From an uncultured Eggerthellaceae bacterium (GTDB lineage Bacteria > Actinomycetota > Coriobacteriia > Coriobacteriales > Eggerthellaceae): 64,000 nucleotides of DNA. Position 1 is the stretch's first letter. Each line of letters begins with the position of its first letter. The notes below the pieces were generated by a model. That model was not told the origin of the DNA. It saw only the letters and a program-made list of their open reading frames with translations, and made no database searches. The position numbers and the translations under genes are program-made. The stretch is from assembly GCA_910589125.1 (NCBI GenBank), contig CAJURX010000010.1:30130-94129 (forward strand). The letters run 5' to 3'. Shown here piece by piece: positions 29,307 to 38,472 of this stretch.

Positions 29307-29858
29307 TCACTTGTATATCTCTGGCTTGAGGATCCCTATCTCAGGGAGATTGCGATAGCGCTCGGCGAAATCCAGCCCGTATCCCACGACGAACTCATCC
29401 GGGCAGTCGAACCCAAGGTACGCGCAGTCCACCTCTTCGGTGCGAGGAACATCCTTGCGGAGCATGGCCGCGACCTTGATGGAGAGCGGCTCGCGCGTCA
29501 TCAGGTGCCTGCGAAGATGGTTCAGCGTCAGGCCGGAATCGATGATGTCCTCGGCGATGATCAGATGCTTGTCCTTGATGCTGCCGGTGAGGTCCTTATC
29601 GATGCGGACCACGCCAGAGCTCTTGGCCGCCGCACCATAGGAGGACACGGCCATGTAGTCCATCTCCAGCGGCAGGTCCACCGCCCGGGACAGATCAGCC
29701 ATGAAGGTGGCCGCTCCGCGCAAGACGCACATCATCACGATGCCCTCGCCCGCAGCCACGCACGGCGCATAGTCGCGCGTGATGGCGTCCCCCATCTGAG
29801 CGACGCGCTCTGCTATCTGCTCAGGAGTGAACAGCACCTCTTGGATGTCAGCGTGCAA
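29307..29858 (-). CDS. hpt: Hypoxanthine phosphoribosyltransferase
   Basis: A 183-residue purine-salvage enzyme joining hypoxanthine (or guanine) to PRPP. The PRPP loop is IIAEDIIDSGLTL; the flexible loop holds VSSYGAAAKSSG; VLRGA and the C-terminal VVGYGLDFAERYRNLP are family hallmarks. The start codon is TTG, with GAGGAAG 4 nt upstream; this gives an N-terminus (LHADIQEVLF) that aligns with other Hpt proteins. It is directly upstream of ftsH, an arrangement seen across many Gram-positive bacteria. Confidence 0.96.
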   Translation of the reverse strand: MHADIQEVLFTPEQIAERVAQMGDAITRDYAPCVAAGEGIVMMCVLRGAATFMADLSRAVDLPLEMDYMAVSSYGAAAKSSGVVRIDKDLTGSIKDKHLIIAEDIIDSGLTLNHLRRHLMTREPLSIKVAAMLRKDVPRTEEVDCAYLGFDCPDEFVVGYGLDFAERYRNLPEIGILKPEIYK

Positions 29859-30026
29859 TCTGCTTCCTCAACGTCCTTGCATGGCGCTCATCTCAAGCGC
29901 CCTCTCGTTAACCGCGTAAGTGTAACATTCGCACGCATCCGAACCGAACATGGACACGAAGATGACACCATGCGCCCCTACCAGGGAGCAGGTGACGGAC
30001 GCCGCGAGCGCATGGGTGGCAGAGCG

Positions 30027-30683
30027 TCAGGCCCTCAGCTCGGGGTATTCAGCCAGAAGGCGCTCCACCGGAAGGCCCACGATGGTGTCGAATGCGCCGT
30101 CGTAGCGCTCCACCAATGCGCGCCCCTCGCCCTGGATGGCGTAGGCTCCGGCCTTGTCGAACGATTCCCCCTTGCGGAGGTAGTCCGCGATCTCCTCATC
30201 CGTCAGCTCTTTGAACGTGACCGATGAGGCGTCAGCGAAGGTGCGATAGGCAAGGGACACCTCATCCCCGGCACCCACGAGCAGCATCCAGAGCGACACG
30301 CCGGTGATGACCTGATGCGTGCTCCCTGCGAGCTCGCTCAGCATGCGCTTCGCATCATCCAGATTCCTGGGCTTCCCGAATATCTCAGAGCCCTTGACCA
30401 CCATGGTGTCAGCCCCGATGACGGCGAACATGCCCTCTTCGCCCGTTGCCAAGAGCTCCTGCACGGCAGCCCCGGCCTTCTTCTCCGCCAGCTTCTTCGC
30501 TGCCTCCGCCGGGATCAGCAGCTCATCAGCCTCCAGCGTCTCATCCACTGCCTCTGCGGGCACCAGCACGCGCACGGACACGCCCGCGTCCTCTAAGAGC
30601 TTCTTCCTGCGCGGGCTCGCGCTTGCCAGGACCACCTTCATCTGCGGCGCTTCCGCTGCCTGCCCCTCAGAGCCGTCTCTCAT
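30027..30683 (-). CDS. maf: Maf-like nucleotide pyrophosphatase
   Basis: A 218-residue Maf/YhdE protein with SASPRRKKLL at the active-site start, GADTMV, and DKAGAYAIQG near residue 175. Maf proteins hydrolyse dTTP, UTP or modified nucleotides and act as house-cleaning enzymes linked to septum formation. The ATG used directly follows the tilS stop (TAGATG); an internal ATG giving MKVVLASASPRR, 14 codons later, fits the family N-terminus equally well. It sits between tilS and hpt, splitting the usual pair. Confidence 0.92.
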   Translation of the reverse strand: MRDGSEGQAAEAPQMKVVLASASPRRKKLLEDAGVSVRVLVPAEAVDETLEADELLIPAEAAKKLAEKKAGAAVQELLATGEEGMFAVIGADTMVVKGSEIFGKPRNLDDAKRMLSELAGSTHQVITGVSLWMLLVGAGDEVSLAYRTFADASSVTFKELTDEEIADYLRKGESFDKAGAYAIQGEGRALVERYDGAFDTIVGLPVERLLAEYPELRA

Positions 30684-31793
30684 CTAAACCCTCTTCCTCC
30701 GAGCACGGAATGCGCTCATGGGCTCTATCCGCACGCCAAGCTTGTTGGCGCTTATGGCGATGTCACCCTGTATGTTGTCAACATGACCGCTCACGGGACG
30801 GCCGTCTGCGAATGCCTCCAGCACGCGCTCCACGCTGCGCGCGTCGATGCGCTCCTCAGCCCCCAGCATCCCCTTCAGCACCGCATGCACGCATCGGCGC
30901 TGGAGCGGACGCGCCAACGCACCGAATGCCGGCTCCAAGAGGAACCCCTGGTCAGGTGCACCCTCCTCCAACTGGATGGCGCACGAGGCGAGCGCCTCAT
31001 CAGCCATGCCATCCAGCATGTCATCCTCATCGGCGATCAGGTTCATGGAGCGGACCAGGTTGTCAGTCGCCCGCACATCCCATTCGCGCGCCTTGGGCAC
31101 GATGTTCTGCCGAACGTAGGCGCGGAACCTATCCGTATGCGCGTTCGTGGCATCCTCGCGCCAGAGGCCGTCCCTCGCATCGCGCACGATGCGAGCATCA
31201 CCCGCTTCCGCAAGAGCGCGAACGAACGTGCGGAGGTCTGCTCGCGTGCAGTCGAGGAGCGGCCGCACCACGTTGCCGTTCCGATAGAGCATGCTGCGGA
31301 AGCCGCCCGGTCCCGTTCCCACGATGGAGCGCATGTAGAAGCTCTCAACGCGGTCATCCGCAGTGTGAGCAGTGACGATGCGCCCCTCCGAGAGCGGAAC
31401 GGCCTCGTGCATGCACATGGACCCCAGCGCCTCGGCTGCAGCTGCATAGCGCTCGCGCCTCCCTTGCGCCTCCACATTCTCATGCGCGAGCTCCGCTTCG
31501 CGCGCCACATCCACCTCACAGCAGAAGAAGGGGAAGGCGAGCGCGTCGGCGAGCTGCTTGCAGAATGCTGCATCATCCTCGGCGTCCTGCCCGCGCAGCT
31601 TGTGGTTCACATGCAGCATGGCCACCGGCCCCACATCACCCGATCGGGCGAGCTCATGCATGGCATATGCAAGAGCTGTGGAATCAGAGCCGCCTGACAC
31701 CATGAGCAGGCATGCCGAATCAGGCCCGAACAATCCCCGCGCCTGCGCCGTCTTCCGAGCGGCTTCGATGATATGTCTGCCCTGGTTCGCCAT
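30684..31793 (-). CDS. tilS: tRNA(Ile)-lysidine synthetase
   Basis: A 369-residue N-type ATP pyrophosphatase with the PP-loop SGGSDST, HVNHKLRG, and AHTADDRVESFYMR followed by GTGPGGFRSM, all TilS landmarks. It converts C34 of tRNA-Ile(CAU) to lysidine so that it reads AUA, an essential reaction. The start at MANQGRHI has no clear Shine-Dalgarno; it is the first Met with family-like sequence after it. It heads the tilS-maf-hpt-ftsH group and is divergent from a WYL regulator with only 44 nt between. Confidence 0.93.
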   Translation of the reverse strand: MANQGRHIIEAARKTAQARGLFGPDSACLLMVSGGSDSTALAYAMHELARSGDVGPVAMLHVNHKLRGQDAEDDAAFCKQLADALAFPFFCCEVDVAREAELAHENVEAQGRRERYAAAAEALGSMCMHEAVPLSEGRIVTAHTADDRVESFYMRSIVGTGPGGFRSMLYRNGNVVRPLLDCTRADLRTFVRALAEAGDARIVRDARDGLWREDATNAHTDRFRAYVRQNIVPKAREWDVRATDNLVRSMNLIADEDDMLDGMADEALASCAIQLEEGAPDQGFLLEPAFGALARPLQRRCVHAVLKGMLGAEERIDARSVERVLEAFADGRPVSGHVDNIQGDIAISANKLGVRIEPMSAFRARRKRV

Positions 31794-31837
31794 GGTGTAA
31801 TCTGTGTGCCGACAACTGTACCAGATAGGGAGCAGCC

Positions 31838-32848
31838 ATGGCACAGAACCGCAAACCCCGCATCCTCTACGTGGCGAAGATGCTCTTGGAGGAGACCGAT
31901 GCCGAGCATGGGCTGACGCGCCCTGAGATCGAGGCTCGCTTGGAGGACTACGGGATCTCGTCTGAGCGCAAGGCGCTCTATCGGGACTTCGAGAACCTGC
32001 GGGAGATCGGGTTCGATATCCAGACCACCAATACGAGGCCTGTCGGCTATTACCTGGGAACGCGCCTGTTCACGCCACCGCAGATGGCGCTGCTCCTGGA
32101 TGCCGTCCGCACGTCGCGCTCCATCACCGAGGAGACCTCGCAGGAGCTCTTGGGGAAGCTGCATCGCCTGCAATCCACGCACGAGGCAGCGCGCACCGAG
32201 CAGAGCGTGCATGTGACCGGGCGCGCCAAGACGCAGAACGATTCCGTGCTGACCACCATCGCGCAGATCCAGCAAGCCATGCATGAGAAGCGCGATATCT
32301 CGTTCTCCTACATGCGCTACGACGCCTCCCTGCGCTTGGTCGAGGCACCCGCATCAGATGGCAAGGAGCGCGTGCGGACGCCACTGTTCCTCATCTATGC
32401 AGATGACCGCTATTACCTGCTCGCATTCGATGAGGATGCTCCTGACAACATCCGAAGCTATCGCGTGGACCGGATGAAGAACGTGATGATCCGCGATGCG
32501 TCGGACCCTGCGCACAAGCCGGACGCCTCGTTCGACATCGGTCGGTACGAGCGCGAGCGCCTCGGCATGTTCAACATGGAGCCCGTGCGCATCAGCCTGC
32601 TGGTAGCCGAGGGCTTGGTCGGCAACATCGTGGACATCTTCGGCGTTGACGGTGCCACGGCAACACCCGCTGATGATGCGGGCACATGGGCGCACATGCA
32701 TGTGAGCGCGTCCCCGAGCCCCGTGCTCTTCGGACAGATAGCGCAGTTCGGAGGGGACGTGCGCATCACCGGCCCCTCGCGCGTCGCGGATGCCTACCGC
32801 GCGCACTTGGAAGCGTGCCTCGCTGGCCAAGAGGGCCAGGAGGGCTGA
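31838..32848 (+). CDS. WYL-domain transcriptional regulator
   Basis: A 336-residue protein: an N-terminal winged helix (residues about 8-70, with GLTRPEIEARLEDYGISSER), a central WYL domain around residues 145-225 (ISFSYMRYD, RTPLFLIYADDRYYLLAFD, SYRVDRMKNV), and a C-terminal extension (WCX-like). WYL proteins bind nucleic-acid or nucleotide ligands and often regulate defence or stress genes. No defence gene is adjacent; the target is unknown. GGGAGCAGCC precedes the ATG. Confidence 0.9.
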   Translation: MAQNRKPRILYVAKMLLEETDAEHGLTRPEIEARLEDYGISSERKALYRDFENLREIGFDIQTTNTRPVGYYLGTRLFTPPQMALLLDAVRTSRSITEETSQELLGKLHRLQSTHEAARTEQSVHVTGRAKTQNDSVLTTIAQIQQAMHEKRDISFSYMRYDASLRLVEAPASDGKERVRTPLFLIYADDRYYLLAFDEDAPDNIRSYRVDRMKNVMIRDASDPAHKPDASFDIGRYERERLGMFNMEPVRISLLVAEGLVGNIVDIFGVDGATATPADDAGTWAHMHVSASPSPVLFGQIAQFGGDVRITGPSRVADAYRAHLEACLAGQEGQEG

Positions 32849-32875
32849 CGCGGCCCGCCGTTCGCGCCGCTACGC

Positions 32876-35800
32876 CTATTCGGAGCGCAGCGCCTCCACC
32901 GGATCCTTGCGGCTAGCGCTGCTAGCCGGGATCAAACCAGCGATGAAGGACAGGAACACGCTGATGATGATCAGGATGAGCCCGGCCATCCAAGGCAAGC
33001 TGGCCACGTTCGGCACGTCGAAGAGCGCATACACGATGGCGCTGGCCGGGATGCAGCAAAGCGCCGTGATCCCCACGCCCAGCACGCCCGAGATCAGGCC
33101 CTCGATCACCGTCTCCGCGTTGAATATCTGGGATATGTTGCGCTTCGACGCGCCGATGGCGCGCAGGATGCCTATCTCCTTGCGCCGCTCCAGCACGCTG
33201 ATGTAGGTGATGACGCCGATCATGATGGAGCTGACGATCAGGCTGATGGACACGAATGCGATGAGCACGTAGGAGATCATGTCGATGATGGTGGTCACCG
33301 AGCTCATGAGCGCCCCCACGATGTCCGTGTACGTGATGGCCTTCGCCTCTTGCCCTGACGAGTTCATGCGATCGTTGTACGCATCCAGGATGTCGATGAC
33401 GCCCTGCTTCGCCTCGAAGTCCTTCGCGAAGATGTCTATCTCGTAGGGCTTCTCCATCTGCGCGTAATCCAGCTTCGCCAGGTTGTTATCGAAGGATGCC
33501 TCCTCCGGCGCCATCATGGACATGATGAGCTCGGTCAGCTCCTCCTCGGTCATATCGAAGCTGAATGCCTGCTTGAACGCTTCCTCGTCGATGCTCATGG
33601 CCGACGACATGCTGGATGCCAGACCACCCATGGCCTTCGTGAGCGCCGCAGTGATGGCCTGCTGCATCTGAGCGGAGAGCGTGGTCATGGTCTGGGTCAT
33701 GTAGTCGGTCATGTACTGCTGGATGTAGGCCTGCATGGCCGTCATCTGCTGTTCCTGCATCTGCTGCATGGTGTCGGCATACTGCTTCATGATCGCCTGC
33801 GCACCCGGATCATCGTTGAGGTACCGCTGGATGGATTCCCGCACCGCATCGGGCGTCGTTGGGAATGGCGGCGTGAGCTGAGCGAGGTATCCAGCCATGA
33901 GGGCCGATATCATCTGCTTGGAAGGCTCGATGCTGGCATCACCCGAACCGTCCTCACCGCTTCCGCCACCCATGGCGCTCGGGTCGAAGGGTGGAGGCGC
34001 AGGCAAGCTGGATGCGTCGAAGTTGATGTCCAAGCCTGAGAGGTCCAGTTGCAGCTTGCTCTCGTCGAACTTGAACGCCGCAGAGAGCGCATCGGTGTCT
34101 ATGGTGAAGAGGTTCTCCATGCCGAAGTCCTCTTCGCCACCGCCGTCCTCCGCCTCCTCAGCGAAGGTCTTGCCATTGAACACATCCACCGACGGATCGG
34201 CCAGCTGATCCTTCACGATCTGGGTCTGACCCGCCACCTCGATCAGATGATCCGTGAGCGCCGGTGTGTAATAGATGCCCGAGCTCATCATGGTGGAGTT
34301 GCCGTCATCCTTGGGCTGGATGATGCCGGAGATGACCAGGTCCTCGCTGTTCGCGATGACACCCTTCATGTAGTCCTCATCCCCCGACTTATCCACCCAG
34401 ACGTCGAACTCCTCGTCGTACTGATAGAAGTCGGCCGAGCACACGAGCTTCAGCTTCAGGTCCAGGAAGTCCCGGTACGTGAACTCCTTGCCATCATCCA
34501 CCTCGGTGGTGAACTCCTCTTCGTTCACGAATGCGCGCACCATCTCATCCATGACCGCGCGGTCGCGCAACCCCAAGATGTACAGCAGGAAATCGCTCAC
34601 CGACCCGTTGTGCGTCAGCACGAGCACGCACTCATTGGGCTTCTCCGGCCAGTGGCCCGCCTTGACGTCGTAGCCCTCCTTCGCCATGTCCACCGTGCCC
34701 ATCATCTGTGCGAACATGTCGGTGCTCATCATCTGCGACATGATGCCGCTCGTGGAGATGCCCGACCCGATGCCCATGGAGGCGAACGTGGTATCCGGAT
34801 TCACCTGCGTGACGCCGTCTGATGTATCAGCCAGGAACACGTTGGCCGTCACGTTGTACTTGTATTCGATGTCGTTCACGTACTGGTCGATGCCGCTCTC
34901 ACCGCTCTCCAGGAACTCCTTGAGCGACGCTAGGTCATTCGACCCCACGCTGTCGAACATGCGCCCCATGATGGCCGCCTCGTTCACCACCGTATCGTCC
35001 CCCGCGTCGGCCGCGTCCCCGCCCTCAGCGTCGTCATCGGTCGTGCCACCCATGCCCATGGTGGACACCATCATGGAGGTCATGTCGAAGCCGGTGGAGG
35101 TGATCTGCAACGGATAGGAGGAGAGCGTCTCCTCCTCTACGCTGGCGATGTAGTTGTTGACGCCGTTCGCCAAGGACAGGATGGCCGCGATGCCGATGAT
35201 GCCGATCGACCCCGCGAAGGCCGTCATGATAGTGCGACCCTTCTTGGTCATGAGGTTGTTGAACGAAAGCGAGAGCGCCGTCAGGAAGCTCATGGAGGTG
35301 CGGCGCGCCTTCTTGCCGCTGACCTTAGCCGCCTCCTCGGGGGCAGGCAGATACGGGTCGGAGTCGTCCAGGATATGGCCGTCTGCCAGGTTCACGATGC
35401 GCGTAGCGTACGCATCGGCCAGCTCGGGATTATGCGTGACCATGATGACCAGGCGGTCCTTCGCTATCTCGCAGAGAAGGTCCATGATCTGGATGGATGT
35501 CTTGGAATCCAATGCGCCGGTGGGCTCGTCAGCCAGCAGGATCTCAGGGTCGTTCACGAGGGCGCGTGCGATGGCTACGCGCTGCATCTGCCCACCCGAG
35601 AGCTGGTTCGGGCGCTTCTTGACATGCTCCCCCAGCCCCACGCGATCGAGCGCCTCGATAGCGCGCCGCGTGCGCTCCTCCCGGCCCACACCGGACAAGG
35701 TGAGCGCGAGCTCCACGTTCGCCAAGATGGTCTGATGCGGGATGAGGTTGTAGCTCTGGAACACGAAGCCGATGCGATTGTTGCGGAACGCATCCCAATC

Positions 35801-36025
35801 CCGGTCCGTGTAGTCCTTCGTAGAGATGCCGTCGATGACCAGGTCGCCAGAATCGTAGTGATCCAGGCCGCCCACGATGTTCAGGAGCGTGGTCTTGCCA
35901 GAGCCAGACGGCCCCAAGATGGCCGCGAACTCGTTGTCGCGGAAGCTGATGGATATGTCATCAAGGGCGACTTGCGTGAAGCTGCCCGTCGTATACGACT
36001 TGGAGATATGCTTGAGCTGTAACAT
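32876..36025 (-). CDS. Giant ABC ATPase-FtsX permease fusion (MacB-like)
   Basis: A 1,049-residue single-chain transporter. Residues 1-225 are a MacB-type ATPase (Walker A GPSGSGKT at 37-44, LSGGQMQRVAIARAL, LLADEPTGALD). A first membrane helix lies near 275, then about 580 residues of extracytoplasmic domain, then three helices and the FtsX C-terminus (RKEIGILRAIGASKRNISQI). The external domain contains acidic stretches and a Met/Gln-rich helix (QQMQEQQMTAMQ, MTDYMTQTMTTLSAQMQQ). The substrate is unknown; related proteins occur in Gram-positive gut bacteria. It has no partner gene, consistent with a homodimer. Confidence 0.9.
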   Translation of the reverse strand: MLQLKHISKSYTTGSFTQVALDDISISFRDNEFAAILGPSGSGKTTLLNIVGGLDHYDSGDLVIDGISTKDYTDRDWDAFRNNRIGFVFQSYNLIPHQTILANVELALTLSGVGREERTRRAIEALDRVGLGEHVKKRPNQLSGGQMQRVAIARALVNDPEILLADEPTGALDSKTSIQIMDLLCEIAKDRLVIMVTHNPELADAYATRIVNLADGHILDDSDPYLPAPEEAAKVSGKKARRTSMSFLTALSLSFNNLMTKKGRTIMTAFAGSIGIIGIAAILSLANGVNNYIASVEEETLSSYPLQITSTGFDMTSMMVSTMGMGGTTDDDAEGGDAADAGDDTVVNEAAIMGRMFDSVGSNDLASLKEFLESGESGIDQYVNDIEYKYNVTANVFLADTSDGVTQVNPDTTFASMGIGSGISTSGIMSQMMSTDMFAQMMGTVDMAKEGYDVKAGHWPEKPNECVLVLTHNGSVSDFLLYILGLRDRAVMDEMVRAFVNEEEFTTEVDDGKEFTYRDFLDLKLKLVCSADFYQYDEEFDVWVDKSGDEDYMKGVIANSEDLVISGIIQPKDDGNSTMMSSGIYYTPALTDHLIEVAGQTQIVKDQLADPSVDVFNGKTFAEEAEDGGGEEDFGMENLFTIDTDALSAAFKFDESKLQLDLSGLDINFDASSLPAPPPFDPSAMGGGSGEDGSGDASIEPSKQMISALMAGYLAQLTPPFPTTPDAVRESIQRYLNDDPGAQAIMKQYADTMQQMQEQQMTAMQAYIQQYMTDYMTQTMTTLSAQMQQAITAALTKAMGGLASSMSSAMSIDEEAFKQAFSFDMTEEELTELIMSMMAPEEASFDNNLAKLDYAQMEKPYEIDIFAKDFEAKQGVIDILDAYNDRMNSSGQEAKAITYTDIVGALMSSVTTIIDMISYVLIAFVSISLIVSSIMIGVITYISVLERRKEIGILRAIGASKRNISQIFNAETVIEGLISGVLGVGITALCCIPASAIVYALFDVPNVASLPWMAGLILIIISVFLSFIAGLIPASSASRKDPVEALRSE

Positions 36026-36142
36026 GGAAGCGCCTTCGCCGAAGGTATCTTGGATCCCCATTCTACAGCGAAGACGCCGCGCGAGCCTTGGATATTGCCT
36101 TACCTTCTCGTAAGGTGCGAGGGATGACCCGATAGATGCGAA

Positions 36143-36163
36143 GGGCGCACATGATGTGCGCCC
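36143..36163. terminator. Hairpin after the ferritin gene
   Basis: GGGCGCACA-TGA-TGTGCGCCC, a perfect 9-bp stem with a three-nt loop, 70 nt beyond the ferritin stop and before the ABC fusion gene on the same strand. No T-tract on either side, but the stem is strong. Confidence 0.55.
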
Positions 36164-36233
36164 CTGCGAGGTCAGACCGGGAGCAGCGTCCCTGCCCGGT
36201 CATCCGAACGGCGATGCGCCGTGAGCGGATGAG

Positions 36234-36749
36234 CTATTCCGCAGCCAGCGGAGACGGCACGCTGTAGGTGCGGGCACCGTACTCCTTGTCCAGCTCGAAG
36301 AGCGAGTGCTGGTCCTCGCCGAACAGCGTCAGCTTCGTGATCATGTCGCGTGCGTTGTCCTCTTCCTCCATCTGCTCGTCGATGAACCACTTGAGGAACT
36401 GCTGCAGGCGGTAATCCTTGGCCTCCAGCGCTGCCTCATAGATATTGTTGATGAGGCTGGTCACGAACTGCTCGTGCTCGTACTGGACCGTCAGCGGGTC
36501 CATGTAGGTCTTGTACTCCTGCGCCGGCGCATCGATGGCGAGCAGCTTCGGGCACTGATCGTTCTCCAGGAGGTACTTGCGGAAGATCATCGCATGGTCG
36601 CGCTCCTCCTGAGCCTGGATCTCGAAGTAGGTGGCGAAGCCGTCAAGGCCCGCATCCTTGTAGAAATCGGCCATCTCAAGATAGAGATATGCAGAGTAGA
36701 GCTCCTTGTTGATCTGGTCGTTCACAAGGTCATACAGCTTCTGATCCAT
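36234..36749 (-). CDS. ftnA: Ferritin (FtnA-like iron storage protein)
   Basis: A 171-residue four-helix ferritin. Ferroxidase ligands are visible in NKELYSAYLYL (helix A) and QAQEERDHAM (helix B), with further acidic residues in QYEHEQF and DEQMEEED. It stores iron as a mineral in a 24-subunit cage and protects against iron-driven damage. AAAGGAAC lies 4 nt before the ATG and a TATACT -10 at 36792-36797. No Fur box was recognised. It appears to be a single-gene unit. Confidence 0.95.
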   Translation of the reverse strand: MDQKLYDLVNDQINKELYSAYLYLEMADFYKDAGLDGFATYFEIQAQEERDHAMIFRKYLLENDQCPKLLAIDAPAQEYKTYMDPLTVQYEHEQFVTSLINNIYEAALEAKDYRLQQFLKWFIDEQMEEEDNARDMITKLTLFGEDQHSLFELDKEYGARTYSVPSPLAAE

Positions 36750-36791
36750 GTCGGTTCCTTTCGCAGTGATGCTGTTTCCATGATCGTCGGA

Positions 36792-36797
36792 AGTATA
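36792..36797 (-). promoter_or_regulatory. TATACT -10 box of the ferritin gene
   Basis: A good -10 hexamer on the minus strand, 42 nt upstream of the ferritin ATG. The region 17 nt further up (TTTTCC) is a poor -35. Confidence 0.45.
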
Positions 36798-36957
36798 CCG
36801 CTTGCGCGAGCGCGGAAAAGACGAGCGCAGGAAAGTAAACTGCAAAGAAACGAGCGCCTTACAAAGGGATGCAAATAGCGCCGGGGGGCTCATCTTGCCC
36901 ATGAGGGAGCCTAGAATCCTGCTCATAGGATGAATCCAAGGAGCAAAGGAGCCCACC

Positions 36958-37158
36958 ATGGCTGACATCATGAACGATCTCACCACTTCCGAGGCCGCAA
37001 AGGCAGAGGATGCCGCGAAGGACCTTGAGCGCATCGAGCAGGAGGTCGTCGCTGAGGCAGAGGCCTCCGTCCAGGACTTCGACGCAATGGGCAACGCACA
37101 GGCCGCCGCTGAGGCTGCCGAGACCGCCTTCACCTTCGAAGAGGCCCAAGGCAAGTAA
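36958..37158 (+). CDS. Small acidic alpha-helical protein, unknown function
   Basis: A 66-residue protein rich in Ala, Glu and Asp, starting MADIMNDLTTSEAAKAEDAA. It has no Cys and no membrane segment, and looks like one or two long acidic helices. Reality is supported by a strong ribosome site (AAAGGAG, 6 nt before the ATG), a TAGAAT -10 candidate at 36912-36917 and a strong hairpin after the stop. I do not recognise the family. Divergence from ferritin could point to a metal- or stress-related role, but that is guesswork. Confidence 0.7.
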   Translation: MADIMNDLTTSEAAKAEDAAKDLERIEQEVVAEAEASVQDFDAMGNAQAAAEAAETAFTFEEAQGK

Positions 37159-37182
37159 GCAGCAGGCACGCAAGCCCTGCAA

Positions 37183-37209
37183 GCGAGGAGCCCTTTGTGG
37201 GCTCTTCGC
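37183..37209 (+). terminator. Hairpin terminator after the small acidic protein gene
   Basis: GCGAGGAGCCC pairs with GGGCTCTTCGC across TTTGT, an 11-bp stem with one G-T pair, starting 24 nt after the stop. Confidence 0.6.
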
Positions 37210-37234
37210 TTCGCTCGTCTCAGAGCACCACGTC

Positions 37235-37273
37235 GAACGCGCCCCTTCCACCCTTCAAGGAAGAGGCGCGTTC
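37235..37273. terminator. Strong hairpin between small-protein and radical SAM genes
   Basis: GAACGCGCC pairs with GGCGCGTTC and CTTCC with GGAAG, separated by one C-A mismatch, with a nine-nt loop: a 14-bp interrupted stem. It is placed to end transcription of the convergent radical SAM gene. The remaining sequence to 37407 shows nothing further. Confidence 0.6.
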
Positions 37274-37407
37274 TGGTTCTGGCGAAAGCCGCAGAGCGCT
37301 CGCCATGGCTCTGTCGCTCTGGTTGGCTGGATATGCATGCTCTGTCATCCTACCCGAAGCGCGAGCCTCACCGAGGTAGCACCCCGGGCAAGGTGTCCGG
37401 TCCGTGC

Positions 37408-38400
37408 CTACGCGTAGTAGCGCGAGGGGCCGTCCCACACCTTCCAGTCGGTCTCCCACCAGATATCCTGCACCTGCGCCACCGAGTAGCCGCGCGTGGT
37501 CTCTGCCGTCGTGTCGCGCGGGTCGGTCCCGCGGGATGCCCACATGATGTTCGCACCCGCCTGAGCGCAGAGCTGGCTGGGCTCATGCGAGCAGTTGCCC
37601 TTGACGCCCATCCCGGTCCCCAGCGCGATGACGCCTGCGTATGTGGCCAAGCGCCCATAGGAGATATCCCCGAATTCCTCGAACACGCTGCCCGGAACCG
37701 TCGTGCGGCGCATGGCCCCACTGAACGAGACGCCCAGGTCGCGCGCGCAGATGATCAGGTCGGCGATCTCTCGAGGATCGTGCTCTGGCCCGATGGGCTC
37801 GATGCAATTGCCTACGGGGATGCCCGCCTCAAGAGCGGATTCGATGGTCCGGATGCGCATCTCCGGCTTGCAATTCGTGTACGTGCCCTCGCCAAGGCGG
37901 ATGACGTGATACACGCCACCGATGCCGATGTCGGCCAACTCCCGCGCATAGTCCGGCCCGAAGTCCGGGATGTTCGCGACCAGCGGGATATCCGTCTTGA
38001 GCGCCGCCTTCACCTGTGCCGCCGTCTCCAGGAACGCACGCTTCCCGTAGAGCACCGTGGTCACCAGATACAACGCATTCGCCCCTGAGGTCTCCAAGTC
38101 CTGCGCATCCTGGATGACCTTCTCTATCGGATAGGTCACCTTCTCCGTGAACACGCCATTGACCTCAGCGAACGAGCAGTACTGGCAGTTCATGGGGCAC
38201 GGTGCCGCATCCAGGCCGATATGCGCATGCACCTCTGCGTATCCGTCGTTGAGCTGAGAGGTCATCTGGCGACCTGCCTGCCAGATGGCGAATGCCTCGG
38301 GAGAGAGGTTCTTGACCGACAGCAGCTCCACGATCTCCGCATGCGTGAGGAGCGTCCCGTCGAGCGCCTTGTTGATCAGTTTGACGATGCGTGTATCCAT
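37408..38400 (-). CDS. Radical SAM protein, BioB/PylB/HydE-like
   Basis: A 330-residue radical SAM enzyme. The [4Fe-4S] cluster cysteines are C68, C72 and C75 in CPMNCQYC; the barrel continues with VTTVLYG, LVANIPDFG, GGVYHVIRLGEGTYTN and GIPVGNCIEPIGPEH. The C-terminal half (GTGMGVKGNCSHEPSQLCAQAGAN) resembles the BATS region of biotin synthase-type proteins. It lacks obvious BioB [2Fe-2S] spacing, so a role in biotin synthesis is not safe to assign; methylornithine-synthase- or HydE-like chemistry is as likely. ACGGAGCTGAGC precedes the ATG. It stands alone. Confidence 0.8.
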   Translation of the reverse strand: MDTRIVKLINKALDGTLLTHAEIVELLSVKNLSPEAFAIWQAGRQMTSQLNDGYAEVHAHIGLDAAPCPMNCQYCSFAEVNGVFTEKVTYPIEKVIQDAQDLETSGANALYLVTTVLYGKRAFLETAAQVKAALKTDIPLVANIPDFGPDYARELADIGIGGVYHVIRLGEGTYTNCKPEMRIRTIESALEAGIPVGNCIEPIGPEHDPREIADLIICARDLGVSFSGAMRRTTVPGSVFEEFGDISYGRLATYAGVIALGTGMGVKGNCSHEPSQLCAQAGANIMWASRGTDPRDTTAETTRGYSVAQVQDIWWETDWKVWDGPSRYYA

Positions 38401-38472
38401 GCTCAGCTCCGTGTTGGTCGTTTGAATGACATGGTCTGATGATAGCGGATGACGAAGGCGGAGACCATGCTC

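Noticed and set aside
31794..31802. A TGTAAT in the tilS/WYL gap looked like a third copy of the two-component operator.
   Set aside because: The partner half-site at 4-nt spacing is missing, so it is a chance hexamer.
31794..31837. Possible leaderless start of tilS, with GATTAC-like sequence just before the ATG.
   Set aside because: The hexamer is a poor -10 and the spacing is short; not strong enough to list.
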